Of a DNA stretch of 49,468 bases, positions 36,141 through 44,832 are shown one piece after another (positions within the stretch are counted from its first letter, which is position 1; the number at the start of each line of letters is the position of its first letter). Below the pieces are notes generated by a model. That model saw nothing but the letters and a program-made list of their open reading frames with translations, searched no databases and was not told where the DNA came from. This stretch comes from an uncultured Pelagibacteraceae bacterium (GTDB lineage: Bacteria > Pseudomonadota > Alphaproteobacteria > Pelagibacterales > Pelagibacteraceae). Location: positions 42,501 to 91,968 of the forward strand of contig CACDRL010000006.1 in the NCBI GenBank assembly GCA_902555435.1, given 5' to 3'. The translations under genes were made by a program, and so were the position numbers.

Positions 36141-37359
36141 AGAAATAGATTTATCTTTAGATAGAATTCAAAATCTTTGTAAAAAATTAGGAAAACCCCA
36201 AGATAAAATTAAGGCCATATCAGTTGTTGGAACTAATGGAAAGAACTCTACCATCCAGGCTATTTATGCAATTCTTAAGGAAGCAAATTTAAAATGCAAT
36301 GTTTATACGAGCCCACATATACAAAAAATTAATGAAAGATTTATATTTAATAATCAGGAATTAAATGATGAGGAATTAGCTGATTTATTAGAAGAGGTTG
36401 AAAAAATTAATAATAACGATCCAATAACTGTTTTTGAAATGTTATCAGCTTGTTTTTTTTATAAAGCTGCACAATATCCTGACAATATCAACTTAATAGA
36501 AAGTGGTTTATTCCACCGTTTTGATGCTACTAATATTTTAAAAAGCAATCTTGCAAGTATAGTAACATCTATAAGTAAAGATCATCTTGACTGGCTTCCA
36601 AAAGAAAATCAAACAATCGAGCAAATTGTTTTTGAAAAAACATCAGCCTTACTTAATTCAAATATTATTATCGCAAAGCAAAATAAAAAAGAGACGACGG
36701 AATGTATTAAAAAAACTATTAAACATAACTCTTCAAATAAGTTATTTTTTAATGAAGACTATAGTTATTCAATTCAAGAAAATGGTTTTTTTTACTATGA
36801 GGATAAATTTGGAGGTTTAAAACTTCCTCCACCAAATGTTCTTGGCCAGTTTCAATTAGAAAATATATCAACTGCCATTGCAACAATAAGAACTTTAAAT
36901 CTTGGAATTGAAGATACTAAAATAGAAAATGGTATTCAAAAAATACATAATCTTGCAAGATTACAAGAAATTAAATCTGGAAAATTAAAAGAACTTGTAA
37001 AAAATAATACATTATTAGTTTCTGGGGATCATAACCCTGATGGAGCTAGAGTGGTAAATGAATATCTCCAAACTTTAGATTGTAATAAACACATTATTTT
37101 AGGTATGATGTCTAACAAAGATCATAATGAGTATATTAATTATTTTAAAAATATCTCAACCTTAACCACCATTGATATTCCAAACCAACCTAATTCAATC
37201 AGGGGAAAAGACTTAAAAAACAAACTAAATTCTTTTGAAAATGTTCAATACAAAGAAAATATATTTGATGCAATTAAGTCTATCTCGGTCAAGAAAAACG
37301 ATGTAATTTTAATTACAGGCTCACTTTATCTAGCTGGAGAAATACTTAATTTAAATTAG
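36094..37359 (+). CDS. folC: bifunctional folylpolyglutamate / dihydrofolate synthase
   Basis: A Mur-ligase-family enzyme of 421 residues adding glutamate to folates. It shows the P-loop GTNGKNS (46-52, usual GTNGKGS), YTSPHIQKINERF, FEMLSACFFY, LIESGLFHRFDATN, SISKDHLDWL and SGDHNPDGARV. The start lies 47 bp inside the end of accD in another frame. No later Met precedes the domain, so the long overlap seems real. It ends the plus-strand run. Confidence 0.92.
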   Translation: MKLQKILSNFQKLHPKEIDLSLDRIQNLCKKLGKPQDKIKAISVVGTNGKNSTIQAIYAILKEANLKCNVYTSPHIQKINERFIFNNQELNDEELADLLEEVEKINNNDPITVFEMLSACFFYKAAQYPDNINLIESGLFHRFDATNILKSNLASIVTSISKDHLDWLPKENQTIEQIVFEKTSALLNSNIIIAKQNKKETTECIKKTIKHNSSNKLFFNEDYSYSIQENGFFYYEDKFGGLKLPPPNVLGQFQLENISTAIATIRTLNLGIEDTKIENGIQKIHNLARLQEIKSGKLKELVKNNTLLVSGDHNPDGARVVNEYLQTLDCNKHIILGMMSNKDHNEYINYFKNISTLTTIDIPNQPNSIRGKDLKNKLNSFENVQYKENIFDAIKSISVKKNDVILITGSLYLAGEILNLN

Positions 37360-37673
37360 ATATTTTTTTCTAAAAATTCTTTCATATGGCTTTCGGGTAC
37401 TCCACCAACTTTTCTATCTACTTCGACACCTTTTTTGTAAATAATAACAGTTGGTACACCTCTTATTCCAGCAGCACTTCCAGTATTTATTCCACCATCT
37501 TCTACATCGGCATAATAAAAACCAGCTTTATCTTTATATTCATCAGCTAATTTATCCATTACTGGTTTTAAAGCTTTGCAAGGTCCACACCAAGCAGCTG
37601 AAAACTGGATTACTGAAACATCTTCATTTTTGATTTTACTATCAAAATCTTCATCTTTAAAATCTATAAGCAT
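37356..37673 (-). CDS. trxA: thioredoxin
   Basis: A 105-residue thioredoxin with the redox motif WCGPC (C29 and C32) in FSAAWCGPCKALKP, and the cis-proline segment GIRGVPTVIIYKKG. It is cytosolic, with no signal peptide. It reduces protein disulfides such as ribonucleotide reductase. Stop codons of trxA and folC overlap tail to tail. It lies downstream of the ExoI-like gene on the same strand. Confidence 0.95.
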   Translation of the reverse strand: MLIDFKDEDFDSKIKNEDVSVIQFSAAWCGPCKALKPVMDKLADEYKDKAGFYYADVEDGGINTGSAAGIRGVPTVIIYKKGVEVDRKVGGVPESHMKEFLEKNI

Positions 37674-37707
37674 AAATCCTTTCTATAAATTAAAGTTTTA
37701 AAGTCAA

Positions 37708-39144
37708 CTATGCAATTTCATATTTTTTTTCAATAGACATAATAAATTCATTTATTTCATCTAATTTTTTTAGTTCTTCCTCATCATCTCTATTAGATGC
37801 TTGATCTCTTAAGGTATCTATTTCAGTATAAGCCATTGATATAGTTTGCCACTTTTCTCTATTTTTACTTAAAATTCTTCTAGCTATCTCACTTTTAATA
37901 TTTTTGTATAAATCAGACGGTAATACATGAGGTGCTTCTTGGTAAATAATTTTTTGTCCAAACCATGCACATCTCTTATCTTGAAATTTATCTAGTAATC
38001 TTAATTTATCTTCCCATGATGAACTATGCCAAGTTTTGAATAAAGCAGTGTCTTTGTTTGGAACAAATTTCTCGTACAAAGTTTCCTCAGGGAGTAAATC
38101 TTCTTGATTTTGAGTTTGTGCCTTTTCTTCTGCGGCTTCTCTATTAATGATTTGAATATTTTTGCATAAGTTTTCACTAGATCTAACTAATTTAGCTCTT
38201 TTTTGAATTGTCTCTAAATCTAGATCTGCATATACTTTTTCTTTTAATGCAAATTTTTTATCCAACACAACAGGCGCTTTATTTGTTTTTATAACCCTTA
38301 AAGCTTTAGGGCTTATTTTTTTAAGATTAGCTTTAAGATCATTAACTGACATATTTAAAAAAGGCTCTGGATCTCTTCTTAAATCCCATAAATATCCCCA
38401 CGAAGCATAGGATGGATGAAAACAATGTTCTGGATGTAATGTTGAAACTAAATACATCATATTTCTTCCTTTAACATTTTCAAAAATTGAATAAATGCCC
38501 TCTCCTTTTAAAATAGATTCCACACTACTCTTTGTAGAGGTGGTTAAAAATTTTTCCCAATTATCGTTATGCTTTTCTTTTATTATTCTTAAAATTTTCA
38601 AACTAGTAAATGCATCGTGATATGCGGTGTGCTGTTGTGAAGTATCAAATCCTTGTTGTCTTGCTAAACCTTCAAGAGCAAGACTTTCATTCCCAGCATC
38701 TGTTAATTCAGTTTTTAAAGTTTCAGAATTAATTGTTTGTGCAGCTCTTGCAACATGAAGACCATCATGTTCTTTATTTGGAGACGAGTGAGTAATATAA
38801 GGATATCTATTACCTTTAAAAAAATTAAAATGGAACATACGTCTGTCAAAATTTAAATTACTCCAGCCCATAAATAATGCTGGGGCGGCTTTTGAGAAGA
38901 AGTTTTCAACTGCTCCTAAGAATTCGTAATGAGAATAATTTCCTTTAGTGAGTAAATCTATACTCGTAGAATTTACCAATAGAGCTTTTGCACTAGGCAC
39001 CTCTCCTTCTGGCATTCTACCTCTGATATTTAACTTACCAATTTCATTTAAATTTTTATCAACAACAACAGCTCCAACCTCAATAATTGATCCCCAAATA
39101 GTGCTATTAGTGGTTTCGGTGTCGTAGATTACAAATTTGTCCAT
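37708..39144 (-). CDS. sbcB: exodeoxyribonuclease I
   Basis: A 478-residue DEDDh 3'-5' exonuclease resembling ExoI. Exo I is YDTETT (D8, E10), Exo II is in GWSNLNFDRRMFHFNFFKG, and Exo III is in QQHTAYHDAFTSLKI (H and D). The part after residue 200 has the ExoI-like features MMYLVSTLHP, LWDLRRDPEPF and LRVIKTNKAPVVLD, and a helical C-terminus, so it is longer than a simple proofreading domain. ExoI degrades single-stranded DNA in repair. It is followed by trxA and preceded by a PD-(D/E)XK nuclease. Confidence 0.8.
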   Translation of the reverse strand: MDKFVIYDTETTNSTIWGSIIEVGAVVVDKNLNEIGKLNIRGRMPEGEVPSAKALLVNSTSIDLLTKGNYSHYEFLGAVENFFSKAAPALFMGWSNLNFDRRMFHFNFFKGNRYPYITHSSPNKEHDGLHVARAAQTINSETLKTELTDAGNESLALEGLARQQGFDTSQQHTAYHDAFTSLKILRIIKEKHNDNWEKFLTTSTKSSVESILKGEGIYSIFENVKGRNMMYLVSTLHPEHCFHPSYASWGYLWDLRRDPEPFLNMSVNDLKANLKKISPKALRVIKTNKAPVVLDKKFALKEKVYADLDLETIQKRAKLVRSSENLCKNIQIINREAAEEKAQTQNQEDLLPEETLYEKFVPNKDTALFKTWHSSSWEDKLRLLDKFQDKRCAWFGQKIIYQEAPHVLPSDLYKNIKSEIARRILSKNREKWQTISMAYTEIDTLRDQASNRDDEEELKKLDEINEFIMSIEKKYEIA

Positions 39145-39159
39145 ATTTTCTTATATATT

Positions 39160-39846
39160 TTAAGTTAAATTAGATAGTTCATGAAATTTTTTTAATCTTC
39201 CTAAAAACAAATTTTGATAGATGACTAAATCATGTCCTTGAATTTTAAATTCTTGGAATAATTTATCTACAGTGCAGACCAAGATTACACAAGAAGTGAT
39301 ATTGGAGTTATACACAACATTATGAGCCAAAGAATAAGCGCTGGTTTGTAATAACCATGAATCGATATACTCAGCTTTCTTTGGTTTATTGCTTTGTTTA
39401 AAATCTATAATTGTTTCTTTTCCTTCATAAACTCCAACACAATCTGCGGTGCCAGCATATTTATCAGGATAGTATAATGTACATTCAACACCCCATATTT
39501 CTTCTAATCTATTTTTTAAACCATGATCAATTATTTCTTTTGCCATCAATTTATATTGTTCATTGTCATCAAAAAAACTTAAATTTTCTCTCCCAAGCAA
39601 ATAAGACTCTAAGTAGTTATGCATCTGTGAACCTCTGCTGCTTGCTGCTTTCGTGATAGCTTCAGCTTCTTTATATCCTGTTCTCTCCCTCCAATTTGCT
39701 AATGCTGCTTTATCCTCATCAGATTTAGTAACATCTAAAATTGAAGTAACACTTGGTAATTTTTCTTCTCCTAAAAGATATCTTCTAATGCCATCAACAG
39801 TAGCTCTTGAAGATTTTGGATAATCATATTTACGATTCCATTGCAT
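39160..39846 (-). CDS. PD-(D/E)XK superfamily nuclease, phage-exonuclease-like
   Basis: About 228 residues from MQWNRKYDYPKSSR. Segments LPSVTSILDVTKSDED, ALANWRERTGYKEAE, RGSQMHNYLESYLLG, YAGTADCVGVYEGKETIIDFKQS and LLQTSAYSLAHN give the nuclease core (acidic residue in GTADCVG, then DFKxS, then a Gln helix). The layout is like the small PD-(D/E)XK exonucleases of marine T4-like phages, by memory of their motifs. The open frame extends to 39951, but that would overlap rmuC with a hydrophobic, unrelated sequence, so I chose the internal ATG. It lies between sbcB and rmuC. Confidence 0.78.
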   Translation of the reverse strand: MQWNRKYDYPKSSRATVDGIRRYLLGEEKLPSVTSILDVTKSDEDKAALANWRERTGYKEAEAITKAASSRGSQMHNYLESYLLGRENLSFFDDNEQYKLMAKEIIDHGLKNRLEEIWGVECTLYYPDKYAGTADCVGVYEGKETIIDFKQSNKPKKAEYIDSWLLQTSAYSLAHNVVYNSNITSCVILVCTVDKLFQEFKIQGHDLVIYQNLFLGRLKKFHELSNLT

Positions 39847-39883
39847 GAGATTTCTTATAAATGGTATTATCAAAAAAAAGAAA

Positions 39884-40981
39884 TTAATTTTTAATTTGTC
39901 TTTGTTTATCAACAAATTTTTCAACGTTATCTGTTTGTACAGCTTTCTCAACTTGTTCTGGATCTTTTATACTTTCCAAAGTTCTATTTATTGATCTTGC
40001 ATCTGTTCCAAATTTATCTACCACACCCATAGCATCTTCTAATTTTTTTCTAAGAACTACTATGTTATCAAAGTGTTTTGAAAATCTTGTACTTATTGTT
40101 TTTAAATGATTGTAAATTTCAGTTGCACCCTTTTGAACTTTCAAGGATTGAAAGCCCATATGTAAAGATTGCAAATATGCTGACAAAGTATTAGGGCCAC
40201 AAATTACAACTTTATATTTTTTCATTAATTCTTGCGTTAATAATTCTTTTGTACTTGGGTCTTGATATTCAGTTAACTCTTTGTACAAACTTTCTGTTGG
40301 AGCATACACAATTGCGAAGTCAGTAGTTTTTGGTGGTACAATATATTTTTCATTTACACTTTTAGCTTTTGCTTTAAATGCAGTAGCTAATTTTGCTCTA
40401 GCATCAGCAACTAACCTTTTGTCTTCCGCGTCATGACCATCGGTAATTGCTTTAAATTTCTCCACTGGAAAATGACTATCGACTGGAACTAAAACATCAC
40501 CCTGAAGCATGATTGCAAATTCTACATTCTCACTTGTATTTTCTTTCATTTTCACATTTGTCATGTATTGAGAAGCTGGTAGCAAATCTTTAATCAGTGC
40601 ATCCAAACTAAACTCTGCAAGAGTTCCATATTTTTTAACTCCGGCCAAAATCTTAGTTATTCCTTCTTGGCTTTGGTTTAATAATTGAACTTGCTGATTA
40701 AAATTTCCAACTTTTTCATCTACTTTAGTTAAAGCTTCTGTCATATCTTTTGTTACTCCAGTAGACAGATTGTTAAATGAAGTGGACATTGCACCGAGTG
40801 AGCTATTGATTGTTGTATTTAAGGTATCCTTCAAACTTGAAATTTCGGATTTTAAGTTAGCTATTTCTTCAGCTTCTTTATTTTCTTTTTGATCTTCAGG
40901 CTTAGATCTTAAATTTAAGTAAAGAATTGCTGAAACTACTCCAAGCAGCAGAATTAAAATAACTAAAAATATAGCTTCCAT
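39884..40981 (-). CDS. rmuC: DNA recombination protein RmuC
   Basis: A 365-residue protein with an N-terminal transmembrane helix (about 3-22), a coiled-coil segment (about 30-105) and the RmuC nuclease-like domain (LAEFSLDALIKDLLPASQYM, VLVPVDSHFPVEKFKAI, YIVPPKTTDFAIVYAPTESLY, VVICGPNTLSAYLQSLHMGF). RmuC limits DNA rearrangements. It is first of a minus-strand set with the PD-(D/E)XK nuclease and the ExoI-like gene. Confidence 0.93.
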   Translation of the reverse strand: MEAIFLVILILLLGVVSAILYLNLRSKPEDQKENKEAEEIANLKSEISSLKDTLNTTINSSLGAMSTSFNNLSTGVTKDMTEALTKVDEKVGNFNQQVQLLNQSQEGITKILAGVKKYGTLAEFSLDALIKDLLPASQYMTNVKMKENTSENVEFAIMLQGDVLVPVDSHFPVEKFKAITDGHDAEDKRLVADARAKLATAFKAKAKSVNEKYIVPPKTTDFAIVYAPTESLYKELTEYQDPSTKELLTQELMKKYKVVICGPNTLSAYLQSLHMGFQSLKVQKGATEIYNHLKTISTRFSKHFDNIVVLRKKLEDAMGVVDKFGTDARSINRTLESIKDPEQVEKAVQTDNVEKFVDKQRQIKN

Positions 40982-41107
40982 GAATCACTTTATATCATAT
41001 ATAAAATATGTAATGGAATTATTATTGTTTTAGGAATACTAGTTGGTCTTTATGCAATCCTTAGAAACCTAGATATTATTAAAATTATTCTTGTTTATTG
41101 GAAAGAT

Positions 41108-41800
41108 TTAATTCTTAGAAAGTAATCTAGCTAAACTTTGAAGTGATTTATTTTTAGACGATGATTTAGATATCATCATACAAGCCTCTGATTTTAATAT
41201 TTCACCATCTTTTAAAACTCTTAAATTATTAGCTTTTAAAGTTTCTCCTGTTGACGTGATGTCAGTAATAATCTCTGATGAACCAGTAAAAGGATATGCC
41301 TCCGTAGCACCTAAACTATCTACTAATTTAAATTGAGTAACCCCTTTAGAAAATAAAAATTCTCTTGTTAAATTTGGATATTTGGTTGCAACTCTTAATC
41401 TTTTCTTTTTCTTATCTCTAAACTCAAATGCTATTTCCTCTAAATCAGCAATAGTTTGAACATCAATCCAAGGATCTGGAATTGCAACTACTAATGTGGC
41501 CTTCCCAAAATCAAATTTTTTAATAACATTTATTTTCTTTTGAATATTTATTTCACTCTCTTTCAACAAATCAAATCCGGAAAATCCTAGATCTAATGAA
41601 CCATCTCCGAGCCTTTCTATAATTTCTCTTGCATGAAGGTATAAAATTTTAACATTTTTCTTTTGTTTAATTGAACCTAATAAATCTCTTTCTCCTCTTT
41701 CTGAAATTAGATTTAATTTATTTTTTTTAAATATTTTTAAGACATCCTTTCTGAGTCTGCCTTTGCTAGGAATTCCAATATTTAAAATATTTTTCTTCAT
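41108..41800 (-). CDS. hisG: ATP phosphoribosyltransferase catalytic subunit (short form)
   Basis: First step of histidine synthesis. The 230-residue HisG(S) form lacks the C-terminal regulatory domain and needs HisZ, which is encoded immediately upstream. Features are NIGIPSKGRLRKDVLKIFK, LDLGFSGFDLLKE, RVATKYPNLTREFL, the PRPP-binding segment LVDSLGATEAYPFTGSSEIITDITSTGETL and MISKSS. It is last gene of the tRNA-His-hisS-hisZ-hisG unit, and its ATG overlaps the hisZ stop. Confidence 0.94.
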   Translation of the reverse strand: MKKNILNIGIPSKGRLRKDVLKIFKKNKLNLISERGERDLLGSIKQKKNVKILYLHAREIIERLGDGSLDLGFSGFDLLKESEINIQKKINVIKKFDFGKATLVVAIPDPWIDVQTIADLEEIAFEFRDKKKKRLRVATKYPNLTREFLFSKGVTQFKLVDSLGATEAYPFTGSSEIITDITSTGETLKANNLRVLKDGEILKSEACMMISKSSSKNKSLQSLARLLSKN

Positions 41801-42852
41801 TAATAATTTAAATTTAATGCAGCCCCAACTGCTGGTATTTGTTTTTTTGACCCAAGATCAGAAATTAATCGATCATAACGACCGCCATTAATAATATTTT
41901 TTAATTTATTTTTTGATTTAATATCAATTTTAAAAACCATTCCTGTGTAATATTCCAATTGTCTTCCAAAAGAAGTTGAAAATACTACATTTAGTTTTGA
42001 AACTTTGTTGTTAGAGACAGGAAAATATCTTTGATCAACTACTAAATTAATTCTATTTTTCTTAAAAAATTTATTTAACTCAGATGCAGCCTCGTTGATT
42101 GGACATTTAATTTTTAAGAAGTCTTTGATAATTTTTGAAACACCTTTGCCTTTACTAGCTCTTCTTGGATCTTTAATTTTGTTATCAAATCGGTTTAATA
42201 TCTCATTAATAGTTCTTCCTGCTATTGCACTTGATAAATCTTCTTTTAGCATTTTTAAATAACGCTTTTTATCTATTTCAACGATAGTTGGATCTACATC
42301 AGAGTTTGTCTCTAATCTTTTTAAAAGATCATTAAAGTAATCTTCTCTCCAAAAATGTCTTGATAATCTTAACTTCCATCTTTTTGGAATATCTAGTTTT
42401 GAAATTAACAAATTAAATATCTCAACATTTCCTATTGTTAATTTACCTGACGAATATTTAATATTTTGAAGAGATTTTAGCGAAGTATTGATAATTTCTT
42501 TATCATCATTTTTTTCATCCTTAGAACCTAAAATTTCAAATCCAATTTGATCTCGGATAATAGAATCACTTTTACTTTCAGATTTTCTATAAGCTTGACC
42601 ACTATAGAAAATTTTTTCTTTTCCTTTTAAATTATTTTCTAAGTATCTCAAACAAGATGCAATTGTTAAATCTGGTCTAAGACATAACTCACTGCCATTT
42701 TGATCAGTGAATGAAAAAATGAATTTCCTGAAGTTTTCCCCTGATCTTTGAACAATGTGATTAAGCTCAATAACTGAGGGTAAATCTATATATTTATAAC
42801 CCTTAGATTTTACTGATCTAAGAATGTTTTCAGATAAGTTTTTTGATTTCAT
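41800..42852 (-). CDS. hisZ: ATP phosphoribosyltransferase regulatory subunit HisZ
   Basis: A histidyl-tRNA-synthetase paralogue of 350 residues that activates and regulates short HisG. It has class II-like segments (LRPDLTIASCLRYL, FYSGQAYRKSE, QIGFEILGS and the end motif GGRYDRLISDLGSKKQIPAVG) but lacks the anticodon-binding domain of HisRS. It overlaps hisS by 23 bp upstream and hisG by one base downstream, so HisRS, its paralogue and the enzyme it regulates are translated in series. Confidence 0.9.
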   Translation of the reverse strand: MKSKNLSENILRSVKSKGYKYIDLPSVIELNHIVQRSGENFRKFIFSFTDQNGSELCLRPDLTIASCLRYLENNLKGKEKIFYSGQAYRKSESKSDSIIRDQIGFEILGSKDEKNDDKEIINTSLKSLQNIKYSSGKLTIGNVEIFNLLISKLDIPKRWKLRLSRHFWREDYFNDLLKRLETNSDVDPTIVEIDKKRYLKMLKEDLSSAIAGRTINEILNRFDNKIKDPRRASKGKGVSKIIKDFLKIKCPINEAASELNKFFKKNRINLVVDQRYFPVSNNKVSKLNVVFSTSFGRQLEYYTGMVFKIDIKSKNKLKNIINGGRYDRLISDLGSKKQIPAVGAALNLNY

Positions 42853-44224
42853 CTATTAAATTTGATTTTGGAAATGTTTTGTTATTTTCACCTTTAACGC
42901 CTTTAAGATTTTTTATCGTTACTGTGCCTTTATTAAATTCATTATCACCACATATAACTGCTATATTTAATTCACGCTTATTTGCTAATGTTAATTGCTT
43001 ACCTAAATTTTTCTTCGTATCTAAAAAAATTTCTGCATTAATGTTGTTTTCTCGTAATTGATCTACGATTTCATAATAATTTTTTAGGTATTTTTCATCC
43101 ATTACACAAACTAAAACAGGTTTTCGATCATCCACCTTAATCTGATCTAGTTGTAAAAGCGCGAATAACAATCTATCCACACCAAAACTAATTCCTGTGC
43201 CTGGAATATCTACCCCTTTAAATCTTGAGATAAGCTTAGCATAAGATCCTCCTGAACAAATGCTGCCAATATCAACCTCTTTTCCTTTGTTATTCGTTAC
43301 TTTAAAATTCAGGTTAGTTTCAACAATAAAATCAGAATAATAAGCTAAACCTCTAACAATAGTAAAATTCGTTTGTACTTGTTCTAAATTAGAACCAAAT
43401 CCTAAAATTTCAAAAACTTCCTCCAGCTCTTTAATCCCTTCTTGGGACAATGGATTTTTTAAATTTTCTTTTAATTGTTTTAAGTCTTTTATTTTTAAGA
43501 AATTTAATATTTGTGACGCTTGTTCATCAGTTAGATCAGCACCTTTTGTAACTGCACCACTTGCATCTTTTCTCTCTTTTTTAAGAAGATCTTCAACGCC
43601 TTTTAAACCAAATCCAGGTTTATCTAATTTATCAATAGCTCTAATTACTTTTAATTGTTTATCTTCAGATATTTTTAAATCATCAATTAAACCTTGTACT
43701 ATTTTTCTGTTACTAATATTGATTGTGAATTGATCTTTATTCAAACCACAATCTAAAAGTGTACTTGAGATTAAATTACAAAGTTCTGCATTAGCTTGAG
43801 CTGAATTAACATTTCCAACAATATCAAAATCAGCCTGCATGAACTCTCTGTATCTTCCATTTCCTGCTTTTTCGTTTCTAAAAACATTCTGAATTGCGTA
43901 TCTTTTGTAAATTGATGGAAGCTCTTGGTTGTTTTGAGCAACAAATCTAGCCAAAGGACTAGATAGATCATATCTAAGTGTAATATTTTTATCGCCATCT
44001 TTGAATGAGAATACATCAGACATAGGGTTATCCTCGTCCTCTGCTAAAAACGAACCAATATTTTCGCTGATCTCAAAAGAAGGTGTCTCTAATGGTTCAG
44101 CTCCAAATTTTATAAAATTTTTTTCAATCACTTTTAAAAGTTGTTTTTTTAAAACCAACTTTTTATTCCAACGATCTTCAAATCCAGATGGTAAGGAAGG
44201 ATTGAGTTTTTTATCTTTTTCCAT
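42830..44224 (-). CDS. hisS: histidyl-tRNA synthetase
   Basis: Class II synthetase, 464 residues. Motif 2 is in FRNEKAGNGRYREFMQADFDI and motif 3 is GTGISFGVDRLLFAL. The C-terminal anticodon-binding domain begins near VLVCVMDEK. Segments such as INISNRKIVQGLI and DLSSPLARFV resemble the derived alphaproteobacterial (eukaryote-like) HisRS that does not need G-1 on its tRNA. The start codon is 5 nt after the encoded CCA of tRNA-His on the same strand. Confidence 0.95.
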   Translation of the reverse strand: MEKDKKLNPSLPSGFEDRWNKKLVLKKQLLKVIEKNFIKFGAEPLETPSFEISENIGSFLAEDEDNPMSDVFSFKDGDKNITLRYDLSSPLARFVAQNNQELPSIYKRYAIQNVFRNEKAGNGRYREFMQADFDIVGNVNSAQANAELCNLISSTLLDCGLNKDQFTINISNRKIVQGLIDDLKISEDKQLKVIRAIDKLDKPGFGLKGVEDLLKKERKDASGAVTKGADLTDEQASQILNFLKIKDLKQLKENLKNPLSQEGIKELEEVFEILGFGSNLEQVQTNFTIVRGLAYYSDFIVETNLNFKVTNNKGKEVDIGSICSGGSYAKLISRFKGVDIPGTGISFGVDRLLFALLQLDQIKVDDRKPVLVCVMDEKYLKNYYEIVDQLRENNINAEIFLDTKKNLGKQLTLANKRELNIAVICGDNEFNKGTVTIKNLKGVKGENNKTFPKSNLIDEIKKLI

Positions 44225-44229
44225 TTTAG

Positions 44230-44303
44230 TGGTACTTTGGGTAGGTTACGCTCCTACGACTTCGGATCCACAAACCGACGTGATACTATTTCACCACCAA
44301 AGC
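44230..44303 (-). tRNA. tRNA-His (GTG), unusual D- and T-loops
   Basis: A 74-nt cloverleaf on the minus strand. Acceptor GCTTTGG pairs with CCAAAGT (G1-U72 wobble), then A73 and an encoded CCA. D-stem GTGA/TCAC has loop AATAGTA, with A where G18 is expected. The anticodon loop TTGTGGA gives GTG, with a U-U mismatch at 31-39. T-stem GTAGG/CCTAC has loop AGCGTAA instead of TTCRANY. Base -1 is A and base 73 is A, matching the alphaproteobacterial tRNA-His type that lacks G-1. It precedes hisS by 5 nt. Confidence 0.85.
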
Positions 44304-44476
44304 TTATCCTTTAGTTATTATCTTATTTTATGTGGAATGAAAATTATAATATAAATAAATAGCCTAATGGCTATGGAAACAGTTTCTATGAGTACTTCTA
44401 TAAGTAATTCTGTATGTAATATTTATATTCATGAGCAGGCTTTTAGACAAAAATTATTAATATTCAAGGCTTAAAT
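44304..44476. other. intergenic region upstream of tRNA-His
   Basis: No gene seen. On the minus strand a TATAAT (44343-44348) about 40 bp before tRNA-His is a candidate -10 for the tRNA-His-hisS-hisZ-hisG unit. Just upstream is a perfect dyad, TAGCC TAAT GGCTA (44360-44373). No good -35 is visible. Confidence 0.4.
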
Positions 44477-44522
44477 AAAAAAAAAGGACGTTAATCTATT
44501 AAATGTAGAAATAACGTCCTTT
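44477..44522 (-). terminator. Rho-independent terminator of cspA
   Basis: A perfect 11-bp inverted repeat, AAAGGACGTTA (44483-44493) with TAACGTCCTTT (44512-44522), is followed on the minus strand by a run of nine Ts (44477-44485). It begins 16 bp after the cspA stop codon. It is the clearest terminator in the window and separates cspA from the downstream tRNA-His unit. Confidence 0.9.
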
Positions 44523-44538
44523 AGAAATTTTAAGAAAA

Positions 44539-44751
44539 TTAGTCTATTTTTTTTAAATTTACTGCAGAAGGACCTTTAGGACCGTCTTCTAATGTGAATT
44601 CAAGTTTATCACCTTCATTAAGAAATCTCATTCCAGCAGCTTTTACAGCTGAAGCATGTACAAAGGCATCTTTCTCTTTGTCGTCTCTCTCTATAAAGCC
44701 ATATCCCTTTTTACCATTATACCATTTTATTTTACCTTGTAGTGTACTCAT
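44539..44751 (-). CDS. cspA: cold-shock protein
   Basis: A 70-residue single cold-shock domain, an RNA chaperone binding single-stranded nucleic acids. RNP1 is KGYGFI (15-20) and RNP2 is AFVHA (29-33). The end GPSAVNLKKI is typical. An AAGGA Shine-Dalgarno-like sequence lies about 13 nt before the ATG, one of few in the window. A strong terminator follows. The exact paralogue letter is uncertain. Confidence 0.93.
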   Translation of the reverse strand: MSTLQGKIKWYNGKKGYGFIERDDKEKDAFVHASAVKAAGMRFLNEGDKLEFTLEDGPKGPSAVNLKKID

Positions 44752-44832
44752 CTTATTTCTTTGTCCTTTTGTTATTTATTATATTAATTAAGTTAATTTC
44801 TTTTACAGGTATTTCAAGATCAAACTTTGTGG

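Noticed and set aside
39847..39951. N-terminal extension of the PD-(D/E)XK nuclease frame
   Set aside because: It would overlap rmuC by about 68 bp and adds a hydrophobic stretch unlike the family. The ATG at 39846 gives a clean start.
40982..41125. Short plus-strand hydrophobic frame (ends LVYWKDLILRK) between rmuC and hisG
   Set aside because: It has no ATG, GTG or TTG start in frame and overlaps the 3' end of hisG on the other strand. It is probably coincidental, though a relic membrane peptide cannot be excluded.
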